64,000 nt of DNA, from the NCBI GenBank assembly GCA_951799425.1, contig OX637397.1:9183064-9247063 (forward strand). The letters run 5' to 3'. The DNA comes from Ilex aquifolium (Eukaryota; Streptophyta; Magnoliopsida; Aquifoliales; Aquifoliaceae). This document shows, one piece after another, positions 1 through 12,577 of the stretch (the first letter of the stretch is position 1; each line of letters begins with the position of its first letter). Position numbers and translations under genes: made by a program. Under the pieces are notes generated by a model. The model made no database searches. It saw only the letters and a program-made list of their open reading frames with translations, and had not been told where the DNA came from.

Positions 1-1061
1 TAAAAGTATCTTAATATGAAAAACTTTTAAATCTCTATTTTAACCTTATAAAGGATTGCAAAGACCACTCTATTCTTCACAATTAAATATATAAATTACA
101 ATCATATCCTTATATTTTTAAATTTCTAAATTATCTATAACATCTCTTTTAATTATCTATTCTCTATGTATAAATATTAATTTCTTTAAAAAAATTTGAT
201 TGACTAGTATATTACACTTAAAAAATATATGGATCATTATATTTTCAATAAAGTGTTCAAAAAATCTTCAAAAACTCTATTAATCTAATATTACTCATCT
301 CATATGCAAAGATAATGTTATGTCTACGTATGTGTATTTTATTTTTCATCGAAAAGTTTAATTCTTTCATTTCTAAGATAAAAAATAATCGTATATATAA
401 TTTTTTAAATTAATTTATGTTACATTAGTATAATTCTTTAGTCATAATGATCTTTCTAAGTTGTACTAAGATTTTATGTAAAAATAGATATTGTAGTGTA
501 TTTTTAAGTAAAACTTGAATTTTTTAAAATTTTAATATATTTAATAATATATATTATAGATTACTATTTTAAATCTTATCTCAATTGACCTAACTAATTC
601 TTAATTAGAGTAAGATTTTCAATGTGATTAGTATATTGACAATTATTTTATTTTATTCAAAGAATTATAAGTGGAATCCTAATCAAATAAATTTTAAAAA
701 AATTTAATTTTTCAAACATCTCTGAAAAATTAGTCTCAAACACAAAATTCTAAATAAATAAAACTATTAACTATTTTTTTATAGTTAGAACAAAGAATTT
801 TAGAAACATACAAAGTTTTCATAATCATATAATAGAATGAGAAATGAAAATTTAAGTTTGGTAAATTTAAGATGATATTTAATTCAAATACAAATACATA
901 ATATGCTATATTAATTTTTATGTACGAAAATTATTCACGTGCAACGCATGTAGTGCATTGTTAGTATCTCAAAAAGATGACATTTTTTTTATATCTAGAT
1001 ATTATGCAACATACACACAAACTCACAAAAGGGTTAAGTGGTTTTCATAATCTTTAATGCT
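1..1061. other. AT-rich intergenic DNA
   Basis: This stretch is very AT-rich with many short A/T runs and no credible reading frame. Apart from the Helitron-like tail near position 950, no gene, RNA or element with clear ends is seen. Confidence 0.6.
932..964 (+). repeat. Decayed Helitron-like 3' end
   Basis: A short hairpin (CGTGC, loop AAC, GCATG, counting one G-T pair) is followed about ten bases later by TTAG and then T. Plant Helitrons end in such a hairpin followed by CTRR. Here the first base of the terminal motif is T, so this is at best a decayed end, and no matching 5' end was found. Confidence 0.3.
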
Positions 1062-1919
1062 CCGTTTGGTAGGAATAATGGCAAGTAAGAGGAATAAAAA
1101 GTAGGAGGGATACACTTTCTATCCTTTAAGGAAGAAAAATATAAATGATACATTTTTCTTCCTTTGTGTTTGGTAGAATGGATGGAAAATAAAAATAATT
1201 AATTTTTTTGTGTTTGGTAAGATGGAAAAAATATTTTTTATTTTTTATTTTTAGTTTTATTTAAAAAATATATATATACATATTTTATCATTGTATTTCT
1301 ATATGAAATTAATGTATACATAATATATGTATATTAGTCATAACATGTGCCTGAAGGCACAATGAAATATAAGATTCTAGCGTTCAAAAAATTGATCCCA
1401 CTATACCAAATTTAAAATTAATTTCTTTGCTTACATCATTTAAAATTAATTTCGACCTATTATTTTCTAAAAAATAGCGTCAAAATTTTCTCAAAATGCA
1501 TAACTCTATAAAAAAATTTTAACATGTGTATACTATCGTGTATGAATAATGTATGAAATAAAAATTGTGTTAAACTAAAAAGTAACTAAATATCAATTAA
1601 TTGAACATGTGATAAAATTGGGTGATGTGAATTTTTTTGGGGGGAAAATGTATAGAATATAAAGATTCAACTTGTTAGCTGATTTATTATATAAATATCA
1701 AAGGATACACAGACAAATAAAATACATTTTAACACAAATAATTAACTTTCCTTCCAATTTTGAAAGAATTGATTTTGGTAAGTTAGAAAGAAAGCTATTT
1801 CATTCACTTTTCCACCCGTCCTATTTTCCTTCCTTCTCAAACATGATGTTTTATCTATCCCTCAAACTTTCTATCCTTCTAACTTTTTATCCTTCCATTT
1901 TTTCATCGTACCAAATGGA
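1062..1919. mobile_element. Long-TIR MITE, copy 1
   Basis: The left end (CTCCGTTTGGTAGGA) and the inverted right end (CTCCATTTGGTACGATG) match, and similarity continues inward as purine-rich versus pyrimidine-rich arms. A second member of the family lies at 59915-60399. No coding capacity is visible. The target duplication is unclear, so the superfamily is not assigned. A small Helitron (1334-1705) sits inside it. Confidence 0.55.
1334..1705 (-). mobile_element. Small non-autonomous Helitron, copy 1
   Basis: Read on the minus strand, the 3' end has a perfect hairpin (GTGCC, TTCA, GGCAC), an AT-rich spacer, then CTAA followed by T. The 5' end starts with TC next to an AT-rich run. About 372 bp and non-coding. 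It is clearly related along its whole length to the copy at 2060-2438. Insertion between A and T without duplication, the hairpin and CTRR are Helitron hallmarks. Confidence 0.65.
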
Positions 1920-2059
1920 GTATAAGTATTCTAAAATTCAACTTGAGTAACAACGAATTTTAGATCGAAATCACAACAATGTACCCTTTCCACAACTACT
2001 CTTGTTTTGTTCCTAGGGTCGCCTCCAACCGGTAACCAAATTTCTATAAATATAAAAGA

Positions 2060-2438
2060 CTAGTCATAACTCGTACCTGAAGGCACGATAGAACAAAAAA
2101 TTCGAGTACTAAAAAATCGATTTCACTATATTAAATAATAATTTTTCTTTCCTTCATTTATTTGATTAAATCATTCAAAATTTATTTTTACCCATTATTT
2201 TCTTAAAGATATTGACAAAATTTTCTCAAAATATGTAATTCGATAAAAAATTTTAACAGATCTATACTATCGTGTATGGATAATATCTGAAATAAAAATT
2301 ATGTTAAATTACAAATTAATCAAATATTAAATGGTTGAGCATGTGATAGAAATGAGTGATGTGATGGTTTTTAAGGGGGGAATGTATAGGGAATAAAATT
2401 CAACTTCCTATGTGTTTTATTATATAGATTTGTATAGA
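2060..2438 (-). mobile_element. Small non-autonomous Helitron, copy 2
   Basis: On the minus strand it begins TCTATACAAATCTATATAA, a typical plant Helitron 5' end, and finishes with a hairpin built on CGTGCC/GGTACG, a short spacer and CTAG before a host T. It is 379 bp with no open frame. It parallels copy 1 in the same orientation about 730 bp away. Confidence 0.72.
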
Positions 2439-2442
2439 TATA

Positions 2443-3672
2443 AGGGAAAATTTCATCCAGATCCCCTGTAATTAGGTCTAAATTCAATAACACCTTCTTC
2501 CGATTTTAAAATTTCACTGTCACTCCCCATTAGTGATTGTTGGGTTATATCGTTAATGTCGATAGTTGATTTATAGAAATATCCTCGAGTATTTTATAGG
2601 GTAAATTTATCCACACCCCTTATAAATAAACCTAACTTTAACAACATCCCCTGTAAATAAACCTAACTTTAACAACACCCTCTCTTATTCTGAAATTTCA
2701 ATGCACTCCCTTTTAATTCTATTATATTAGCCTTTATTTTGATCAATTTAATATTCAATTTTATCAAATTAATTTTCTTTATTTAATTTAAACTACATTA
2801 TCATTTCATCTCATCAAATCAATACAAAATTAATATTTAATTTTATCAAATTAGCATTTAGTTATATTAATTTAATATTTCATTTCATCAAATTAATATT
2901 ATTTCTTTAATTTAATATTAAGTTATTATTTATTTTTATCAAATCAACATCAAATTGACATTCAATTTTATTAAATTAAACTATTTAATTTATTAAATAG
3001 AATATTAAATTCCATTAATTTAAAATTTAACCTTATAAAATTAATATCATTTCTTTAATTTAACACCAAATGAACATTCAATTTTATTAAAACAACATTC
3101 AATTTTATTCAATTAACATTAAATTCAATCAAATTAATACTAAATTAATATTTAATTTTATCAAATTAAAACTAAATTAATATTTAAATTTATCAAAATT
3201 AAGATCAAATTTATTCAATTAATATTAAATTTTATCAAATAATTTTAAATTTTATATATGAAGTATGATGTATGAAGAGCGGTTGAGCGACGTTGTGGAG
3301 AACATATGATAGCAGAGGAATTAGAAATGGATGAGAATTTGACATTGAATTTATCAATTGTAATTCTTATTATAGAAAAATCATTTTTAACTATAAAAAT
3401 TATTATGATAAAAAAATATAAAATTTATAAAAACTTGATTATGTAACCAAATGAGTGATAATATGATGACTAATGTCATAACAAAGTTAAAATACAACGT
3501 TTTAAAATAAAAAATTCATTGGGATAATGTAATGATTGAAATTATGTTTGTTGGCTAGCTAGCGCATATATAATGGGGAAAAAATTGATGACATTTTAGT
3601 CTATTTACATAATAAAGGGTAATTTTAGTATTTTCACAAAATATTTAGGTAAATCATTATTTTATTTACTGA
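2443..3672. mobile_element. Long-TIR element, right-truncated copy
   Basis: It begins with the same terminus (GGGAAAATTTCATCCA) as the complete copy at 54361-55723 and then runs into an AT-rich core of repeated TTTAATATTAAAT-like words. The stretch 3260-3670 matches the reverse complement of 54720-55100, so the two copies are in opposite orientation. The second terminal repeat is not present at the right end, so this copy looks truncated. It starts only 4 bp after the Helitron. Confidence 0.6.
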
Positions 3673-5016
3673 TAGAGACAAAAGTTATTGTTATAAGAGT
3701 TGTCATTGAATTTAGACTCAACTACATGATGTTTAGGTGAAACTTTCCCTAGATGTAACATATAGATATAGTATGTCTTCGATCTTTGTACTATATATAT
3801 GTACAGTAAAGATGTGTGTGTGATATGAACAGTAAAGATGGAGAGCAGCTGCATTAGGATAGAATTTTTAGAAGACATGTGTCTCAATTTGGAAAGAGAA
3901 TCATGAAAGATGAGAGTGTGAGAGACAGTCAATGTCTCAGTTCAGTATAGAAAGTGATCCCTCAACATAGGAAATAAAATCTGTGAAATAATGATAAGAG
4001 TTGTAATCTGTATTTTAGAGAGAGAGAGACAGGGTTGAAGAATGAGCGATCGCTTAATTGCCGGATTTGATTGGGTTGGGGAATTAAATTTAGGGATGTT
4101 AGTTTTGGAAACTAAAAGTTTTGAGTTGCAAAAAATTTTCAAGAACTAATATGGTACGTCGGATCGAAACCATCTGAGACGTCAATAGCTTGAGACAGTT
4201 TGAAATATCGTTGGCCGTTGGATGATGCCTCTTTTGATCTTGAAACGATCTGAACCGCTCTTTGTCTCTTAAATTCAAAATCGTTCTACTTTATTATATA
4301 GACTAGTGAGCACTTAGCCAACAAAGAACAATAATGCATGGAGGTTATACAGTCACTGACAATGTTGTAACATATGTAACATTCAAAACCAATAAAATGG
4401 TGATTGTCCAAAGTCACTATTCACGAAATCAAATTGTTCTTCACATTTGATTGACCAAACTTGTAGACTTTCGTGGCTGCAATGAGGGGATTAGTACACG
4501 AGAAGATTACATACATAGTTTTTACGAGTTTATTGTATTTTTATAATTTTTTTTTAGTATTATTATTAGGGATGTCCGAGTTAGCTTACATGTATTTCGA
4601 TTGATCCCCTCCCCGACCAGGTTAAAGGCAAACCTCCCCGGTCAAGTTATAATCAAATCATCCACGCCAAAACTAACAATATCATGAGGGATAAATTTCT
4701 CATGATCTGATCTTAAGGGAGTTGTCAATTTTCGAATTTAGAATGTGAGTTTATAATCCATCATTGGTTCCACTACGCTACATTTGGGGCTGTATTTTTA
4801 TCATTTCGATCCTGTTTTTTCAATCGTTGTCACAATCACCCAAATAGTAGTTAGGTCTCATTGAGTGTTAGTGCAATCCATAGACCTATCAACGAGGCCC
4901 ACGACTTTAGAGAAGTAATGGTTCAACTTGATCTAAATTGAGAATTATTAAAATTTAGGTAATCTGGAGATGGAATGTTTGGTTCCAAATTCTCTTGATT
5001 AACATTGATATGCTGA
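3673..5016. other. Intergenic DNA left of the hAT element
   Basis: No gene is supported. The two minus-strand open frames in 3666-4142 have no family resemblance and low-complexity composition. A dispersed repeat lies at 4560-4760. Confidence 0.5.
4560..4760 (+). repeat. Dispersed SINE-like repeat, copy A
   Basis: This is one of four diverged copies (also 44908-45105, 48072-48226 minus, 52400-52590 minus). Shared landmarks in order are a block like ATGTCCGAGTTAGCTTACAT, then GACTAATCCC, then CATCCACGCC, then ATGAGGGATAAAT and a closing block resembling a tRNA-like B box (GATTTAAATTCAGGA). Similar blocks are widespread in eudicots, and a SINE origin is likely but not proven. Confidence 0.5.
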
Positions 5017-5596
5017 CAGGGGCGGAGCTATGTGTAGATGTGTGAGGGCAGTTGCCCCCACTGACTTTTGAGAAATTAACAAATATACACAATGATTGCA
5101 ACAAAATTATGTTTTATTTAACTTATTGCTCCCCTTAATTTTCTGAAAAATTTAATACACTTCCTTCTACTTTTTGAAAAATAATTATGTAGTTGTCCCT
5201 AATTAATTTTTTTTAAATTAGTAGCTTGAAACCTAGTAACACAATCAATAGATATATAGCAAATGATAAAATGTGTTAAACTAAAAGTGTTTATGCCTTT
5301 TTAAAAGCCTCAATTTCTCAACAATATTAAAAGAAATTATTTTGAAATATCTTCTAGAATTGATCAATTATAGACGATTATTGGAATTTGAAATAGCATT
5401 GTTGTGTTTCTCTTTAATATATGACTGAGTTGAAATGTGCAATAAAAATATTATTATTTTTGTTTGTTCATATTGAATTAATTTTTATTTTTATTTTTCA
5501 TTCTGTAATTAAATCTTTGATCTTAACATACTTCTCATAAGTGAACTAAAGAATTTTTTGTGTGAAATATGCACCTAATTTAGTCATTATTAATGG

Positions 5597-6318
5597 TGAT
5601 GATACCTAAAGAAAACCCCAGACCTGAACTCAGGAAATGAGCTCAGCTCGGGAGCTCAGGGAAGAAAGGCAGAGCTCATCTAAACCATAGTTTGAGCTCG
5701 TCCAATCGGTACTGGAGCTCCTCCAAACAAGATAATAAAAGGAAAAGACGATAAGACAGTAAGATGACAGGAGGCAATAGTAAATACCTCCAGAGCAATA
5801 GCCAAACTGGATTCAAGGCATGAGATTCGTAGCCGATCAAGTTCCTCTCAGAAGATTGAGAAGAATCCCATGATAGAAGGCAATGATTTCGGGATAGAGT
5901 CTGTGGATCCAGCCAAAAGGAGTTTTAGGTAACCCCGGAACTTAGGAGAATAGAGGGGAGAAAATCTCTCCATTATAGGAAGTGAAATCGGATTAGAGGT
6001 AAGAGGCTATAAAAGGGGGGCAAGCTTCATTGAGGGGGGGATATAGGCAATAAGAGCCAAAAAGAAACCCTAACTCTCTCCTCCCTACGCTGCAACACAT
6101 TCGAGACAATCAATAAAAAAGTAGGAGCAAGAGTCTCCATTCCAGAGTGGACTAACCGAGCTCAGGCCGGTGAACCACTGTAATTTTGTTGTGTTATTTC
6201 CCCTTCCTCAATTTCCCTAAGCATCCACCAGCATTGCTTGAGCCTTGTAGCTCAAACATCACTCTTAACTCCACGCATATCTGACCTCTAGTTCATTCTC
6301 GGCAAATCTACACCATCA
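5597..6318 (+). repeat. 5' LTR of element 1
   Basis: Begins TGATGATACC and ends ACACCATCA. It contains a CTATAAAAGG promoter-like box near 6009 and CAATAAA near 6112, followed by the block GTGAACCACTGTA, which is echoed in the other LTR families of this window. Confidence 0.9.
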
Positions 6319-6321
6319 GTT

Positions 6322-6339
6322 TGGCGCCGTCTGTGGGAA
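6322..6339 (+). promoter_or_regulatory. Primer binding site of element 1
   Basis: TGGCGCCGTCTGTGGGAA begins three bases after the LTR. It is complementary to a tRNA 3' end (GGCGCCA), probably tRNA-Asp-like as usual in Athila/Tat elements; the exact tRNA is inferred. Confidence 0.75.
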
Positions 6340-6380
6340 CGACAGTTCTCGTTACAAATACACTGATTCTTCAGTAACTG

Positions 6381-7900
6381 ATGGTCTCTACGCGAAACAT
6401 GAGTAAAAGTCAGATGAATCCCCCAAGACCGCAGAATCCCCAGGAGGTCACCAGTGGGAGGCACCCGGAAGACCTTCATGATTTCATCCCTACTGCTGAA
6501 AACGACCCTCCTGTGGTGGATCCTCCCCCTAACAATGAACTAGACGCTCTTCGCCTGGTCAATCAACGCTTACTCCAGCAAAATGAATAGCTCTTGAAGC
6601 TTTTACAAGGTCCTCAACAGGCGCAACCACCCCGGCAAGGCCCGAATAATCTTCCTCCTAGGGAACGGCAATGCCTTGCCCCCCTCAGGGAAGCAAACGA
6701 AGGAGGAGAAAGCAGCCAAGCACCCTGTCAGCCGCCTAGAAGAGGAATCAACGAAGAAGCTCAAAGCCATAACGAAGGACCGGAGAGGAATGATTTCCTT
6801 CCTTTTCAACAGGAAAGAATGGAGCAATATTGGGAACACCGCTTCCAGGATATCCAGCAAGAGCTCAGCCACATGAGAGAGGCAGTAAAAGTCAAAACCC
6901 CAGTAACGATGGATGCCTTGGTGCAGCAAACCGAATCCCCATTCACCCCCGGGGTGTTGCATTTCCCCCTTCCTCCGAAGGTCAGAGTACCTCAGATAGA
7001 GGTCTTTGATGGGACAAAAGACCATGTGGATCACCTCAACACCTACAAAAACCAAATGGAGTTACACGGATACCAGGACCCTGTGCGGTGCAGGGCCTTC
7101 GCCATCACCTTGAAGGGGTCAGCCTTGGCATGGTTCAATAGGCTCCCCCCAGCCTCGATTTCTTCTTTCAAAGAACTCTCCATTTCTTTCGTGTTTCATT
7201 TTATTGGAGCTCGGATCTATAGGAAGTCGAGCTATTATTTATTGAACATAAAGCAGAGGCCTGACGAGAACCTGCGATCCTATGTGCAGAGGTTCAATTC
7301 AAAATCTTTGAAGGTAGACATTCCAGACGAAAAGTTCGCCATTACCGCTTTCATTGCAGGATTGGGAGTGTAATGAAAGGACTTAATGTTCTCTATATCG
7401 AAGAATCCTCAGGCAAGCATGGCTGAGGTGTTAGCCAAGGCAGAAAAGTATATAAATGGTGAAGAGACACTCCTTTCCAAAGTAGGGAGTACATTCTCAT
7501 GAAAGGAGAAGGAAAAAGAAGAAAAGAGAAGGGACCGAAGTCCCAGGAAGGAAAAAGGGCGAGAAAGGTCTCTAAGAAGGGATAGAGACCGCTCGCCAAA
7601 GAGAAGAGGAAATGTCAGAGACCGCTTGGGCCCCATGCAGCCTGAACTACAGCCTAGATGCGGACCTCAGCGATTCACTCCACTTACTGCCGCTGTGTCA
7701 CAAGTTCTGTATGAGGTCCAGAACGAGAAGTTCTTAAGATGGCCACCTCGGATGAAGGCAGATCCGGCCAAGAGAGACCCCACGAAGTATTGCGATTACC
7801 ACAGAGATCATGGTCACCACACTGATGACTGCATTCAACTAAAGAAGGAAATTGAGTTCTTGATCCAGCGAGGACAGTTACGTCGTTTTGTAGCCCATGA
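6381..7900 (+). pseudogene. gag region of element 1 (fossil)
   Basis: The N-terminal region is Pro/Gln/Asn-rich. It is followed by a retrotransposon gag domain (recognisable words: DALVQQTESPF, LKGSALAWFNRLP, RSYVQRFN) and a charged Arg/Glu-rich linker. Near 7788-7832 there is a zinc-knuckle-like C-x2-H-x3-GH-x-T-x2-C motif. The product would coat element RNA in virus-like particles. The region is broken. Confidence 0.8.
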
Positions 7901-8089
7901 CAATCAGAACCGAGCTCTTCCACCTCCGACACTCCAACAGCAGGCACCTGCACCACATCAGCAGCCTCTAGGTGAGATTAGAGTAATATCTGGAGGATTC
8001 ACGGGAGGTGGAGAGTCCAGCTCAGCCAGGAAAGCGCACCTCCAACGAATCAGAGCCGAAGAAGCTCTCAAAGTGCACACTGTATCCAA

Positions 8090-10430
8090 AGCACCACGAT
8101 TAGATACAGCTATCACTTTTTCAGAGCCAGACATCATTTTTGCACCTGCATTTAACAAAATGGACATAGGAAAGGGAAAACTCGAACCTGTAAGTACTCA
8201 CTTGTTGGGGTTCTCGGGAGAAAGGGTGCTCCCCCTGGGCTCAATCCAACTCGTGCTCACCCTAGGGGACCTACCTTGCCAAGCCACCACGACCGTAAAA
8301 TTCCTAGTAGTCGATGCACCTTCTGCATACAACATCTTGCTTGGAAGGTCATCCCTTAATTCTATGAAGGCAATCCCATCTGCCTATCACTTGGTCGTTA
8401 AATTCCCTATAGAAAATGGAATCGGAGCGGTCCGAGGAGACCAGCGTGTAGCAAGAGAATGTTACATGGCTTCTGTGAAGATGAAAGAGGTTGAGAACAT
8501 CCAATTAGATGAACTCGACATGAGAGATGAGATGGAAACAAGACCAATACCATCAGAGGAGCTGGAACCGATTCAGCTTGATGGGGAGCTAGAGCACCTC
8601 GTTTATGTAGGTTCCAGATTGAACGATGAGCTCAAATGTCTCCTCATCCAGTTCTTAAAAGAGAATATGGGGGTGTTTGCTTGGAAGCAAGAAGACATGG
8701 AAGGTATTGACTCTTCGGTTATTACCTATAAGCTAAGCGTAAACCCAACTTGCAAACCCGTCAGACAGAAGAGAAGGAGTTTTGCCATAGAAAGACAAAG
8801 GGCAATAAATGAGGAGGTCAGCAAACTCCTCCATGCCAAGGCCATCAGGGAAGTTGACTACCCTACCTGGTTGACAAATGTGGTTCTTGTCAAAAAAACC
8901 AATGGTAAATGGCGACTGTGTATCGACTTCACTGACCTCAACCGAGCATGCCCCAAAGACAGTTTTCCCTTACCTCGGATCGACTTAATAGTGGACGCCA
9001 CAGCCAGACACGAGCTCCTTAAGCTTCATGGAAGCCTTCTCAGGTTATAACCAGATCAGGATGGATCCCAACGACCAAGAGAAGACCTCCTTTGTGACTG
9101 AACAGGGAACATACTGTTATCAGGTCATGCCTTTTGGATTGAAAAACGCTGGAGCCACTTACCAGCGGTTGGTGAATAGGATGTTCCGAAAGCATATAGG
9201 TGCATCCATGGAGGTCTACATCGACGACATGTTAGTAAAGTCACTGAAGGCAGAGCTCCACATCGAGCACCTAGCTGAATCATTCCAGATCCTAAAGGAA
9301 TACAAGATGAAGCTCAACCCAACGAAGTGTGCATTCGGTGTCTCAGCAGGAAAGTTTATGGGTTTTATAGTTAGCAGCCGAGGAATTGAAGCTAACCCAA
9401 AGAAGGTTAGGGCGGTGTTAGATATGCAGTCACCATCCAACACAAGGGAGGTACAACGCCTGACAGGTAGAATAGCTGCCCTGAGCCGTTTTGTGTCCAG
9501 GTCAAGCAATAAATGCCAATCATTCTTTCAAGTCTTGAAGAAGCGTTCCAGTGGGATACCAAATGCGAAGAAGCATTCAAAGCCCTGAAAAATTATATGA
9601 GCTCCCCTCCTGTTTTGGTGAGCCCTTTAGAAGGGGAAGTCCTTACTCTCTACTTGGCAGTTTCAGATTTTTCAACAAGCGCAGCGCTGGTTAGGGAGCG
9701 AGACAGAGCTCAGCAACCAGTCTACTACTGCAGCAGAGATCTGAGGGGGGCAGAGGAGAGATATTCAAAGATGGAGAAACTCGTTTTAGCTTTGGTTACA
9801 ACAGCTAGGAGACTTAGACTATATTTTCAGGCTCATACTATCGAAGTTCCAACAGACCAGCCGTTGAAACAAGTGCTACATAAGCCAGAGTCTTCGGGGA
9901 GGTTGGTTAAATGGGCCATAGAGCTCAGTGAGTTTGATATCAGATATAAGCCAAGAACTGCCATCAAATGGCAAATTTTGGCAGATTTCATCGCAGAATT
10001 CACAGCAACAGCACCTATGGGTACCACAGATTTAATACCAGACCTCCCCATATGGAGGCTTTCAGTGGATGGAGCTGCCAACGCTCAGGGAAGCGGTGCA
10101 GGTATGATCTTGACCTCTCCAGAAGGAATAGATGTCGAGTATGCCCTTAGATTTGGGTTTAGAGCTTCAAATAACGAGGCAGAATATGAAGCTGTCATCG
10201 CTGGGCTCAATCTTGCTTATTCTATGGAAGCAGAAAAGTTAGAGATTTGCAGTGACTCTCAACTAGTGGTAAAACAGATCGAGGAATCCTACGAAGCGAG
10301 AGGCGAAAAAATGATCCTTTACCTCAGAAAGGTACGAGAACGAATGAAAAATTTTGTGCAGATTAAGGTCAGACACGTGCCCGGAACAGAAAATTCACGA
10401 GCAGATGCGCTGGCAAGGTTAGCGACTGCC
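8090..10430 (+). pseudogene. protease, RT and dual RNase H region of element 1 (fossil)
   Basis: In order: a retropepsin-like region ending in AYNILLGR; a reverse transcriptase with the words KWRLCIDFTDLN, FPLPRID and the catalytic YIDDM; a gypsy-type RNase H (LYLAVSDFSTSAALVR); then a second RNase H with NNEAEYEA and SDSQLVVKQ, followed by SRADALARLA. A second RNase H of this sort is typical of the Tat lineage. The region is broken. Confidence 0.85.
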
Positions 10431-10699
10431 TCACAAGAAGACTTGGATAGGCTAATACCAGTGGAGCACCTTCCAGAGCCTTCAGTAAGCATTGAAAGGG
10501 AGGAAATGCTACCAATCGTAGCTCAGCTGAACTGGATGGACCCCATCATAGAATACCTGCAGAAAGGAACCTTGCCAGGCAATGCTAAAGAGGCCTCCAA
10601 GCTCAAAACCAGATCAGTCAGATTTTCCTTGTTGCAAGGAAACCTGTACAAACGAGGATTCTCAGCACCTCTCCTTAAATGCGTGGGAGATGAAGACGC

Positions 10700-11767
10700 C
10701 AATTATATACTCAGAGAAGTACATGAGGGAATATGTGGCAATCACATCGAAGCTCAGGCCTTGGCAAGAAAAACACTAAGGTAGGGATATTATTGGTCGA
10801 CCATGCTCAAAGATGCCACCAATTTGGTCAAAAAATGCAAGACTTGCCAAGAGCATGCCAATATATCCCACTGTCCACCCGAGCTGCTAACCTCTGTGGT
10901 AAGCCCGTGGCCTTTTCAGCAGTGGGGATTGGACATTCTTGGGCCCCTTCCCACCGGTATGGGACAATGCAAGTTTGCTATCATAGGGGTGGATTACTTC
11001 ACCAAATGGACAGAAGTCGAACCTTTGGCGACAATCACAGAACAAAAAGTCCAATACTTCGTTTGGAAATCGATAGTTTGCAGGTTTGGGGTTCCCAGAG
11101 CAGTCGTGTCTGACAATGGGAAGCAATTTGACAACTCAAAATTTAAAAGTTTTTGTGCTGAGCTCGGGATAAAGAACTATTTCTCAGCTCTCGTACATCC
11201 TCAATCCAATGGACAAGTAGAGGTCACAATCAGAACCATAAAGACAGCTCTGAAGACCAAACTAGAAAGCCTAAAAGACAAGTGGGTGAAGTACATCCCT
11301 GAAGTATTGTGGGCCTACAGAACCACCGCCAGGTCTGCAACCCAGGAAATCCCGTTTGCTTTAGCTTTTGGAACCGAGGCGGTAGCCCCTGTTGAGGTGG
11401 GGTTCCAGTAACCAAGGGTGGAATTTACAGATGCCGAGCACAATGATAAGTCTCTCCTATTGAACCTCGATCTCCTGGATGAAAAAAGAGACAGAGCTCT
11501 GCGTCGCATCCAAATTTATCAAAGGAAAACTGCAAGATACTACGACAGGAAGCTAAGACATAGAAGTTTCAGGGTTGGAGACTTGGTACTTAGGAGGCTT
11601 CTGCTTGCGAAAAAGGATCCCACACATGGGAAGCTGGGACCCAACTGGGAAGGACCCTATATCATATCAAGGGTAGTCAGACCAGGAAACTACGAGCTAC
11701 AAACAGAGGAAGGAAAAATCCTACCTCACTCTTAGAATGCCGAGCACCTTAAGAAGTTCTTTCAGTA
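10700..11767 (+). pseudogene. integrase region of element 1 (fossil)
   Basis: Contains an H-H-C-C zinc-binding region (CGNH ... CKTCQEHA), a DDE core (WGLDILGPLP, GVDYFTKW, VSDNGKQFD) and a C-terminal GPY/F-like segment (LGPNWEGPYII). No chromodomain is seen, as expected outside chromoviruses. It is broken. Confidence 0.85.
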
Positions 11768-11886
11768 AGTTTTCCATGTAATAGAGCTATTTTCAATAAA
11801 AATAAACGAGTCTTTTATTCACCCTCATATGATTTCCGAAGTAAAGGAATGTGCAACAAGTACATATGGAACAAGCTCTGCAGTTA

Positions 11887-12135
11887 ACGATAAGTTTCTC
11901 AGCTTATAAAATTCGAGATGAGCTCTTCAGCTCATATACAAACGATAAGCTTCTCAGCTTATAAAATTCGAGATGAGCTCTTCAGCTCATATACAAACGA
12001 TAAGCTTCTCAGCTTATAAAATTCGAGGTGAGCTCTTCAGCTCATATACAAACGATAAGCTTCTTAGCTTATAAAATTCGAGGTGAGCTCTTCAGCTCGT
12101 ATACAAGCGATAAGCTTCTAAGCTCATAAAATTCA
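11887..12135 (+). repeat. 55-bp tandem repeats, about 4.5 copies
   Basis: The unit is about 55 bp and holds two short palindromes, AAGCTTCTCAGCTT and GAGCTCTTCAGCTC, joined by ATAAAATTCGAG. The array lies just after the integrase region. Element 2 keeps a related but diverged array at the same place (26427-26840), so the array is an inherited part of the family. Confidence 0.85.
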
Positions 12136-12577
12136 AGCAGGTCTCTTCTTGGAGACACCAACAATCTTTCCCCCCACGATCAGTAGTCTTCGTGTGCTGC
12201 CCACGCACTCAAAGACCCCAATACTGACGAAGACCACGGTAGTTCCTGATCTTCTCCACGCGATAAAGATCATCTCTCAGCTTCATGTCTAATACAGAAG
12301 ATTTCAATACAAGCATGACCTTCTGTCTTCCATCCACGTTCGTGTTCTGAACGCGAAGAATGTGCTGGAAGAGCTCAGTGTCTAAATTTACAAAATTCAG
12401 AATGAGCTCCTTAGCTCATAAGAGATGACCCCCTCAGCTCATACATGGACATGCACATTCAAAAAGAAAGATTTGATATTCAAAATATCCAAGAGTACAG
12501 GCGTTCAGGAAAATATAAAGAGAGACATAGTTTGACATCATTCAAGAAAATAAAGGGAGTACAAGGAGATAGAATTC

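Noticed and set aside
3666-4142. Two adjacent minus-strand open frames of 88 and 66 codons
   Set aside because: No recognisable domains, His/Ser/Ile-rich composition typical of AT-rich non-coding DNA, and no transcript signals.
4200-4302. Helitron-like 5' end on the minus strand (TCTATATAATAAAG)
   Set aside because: The base before TC is not A, and no hairpin-CTRR end was found at the expected other side.
11887-12135. Regular repeats that could recall a CRISPR array
   Set aside because: The units are contiguous with no unique spacers and lie inside a plant retroelement.
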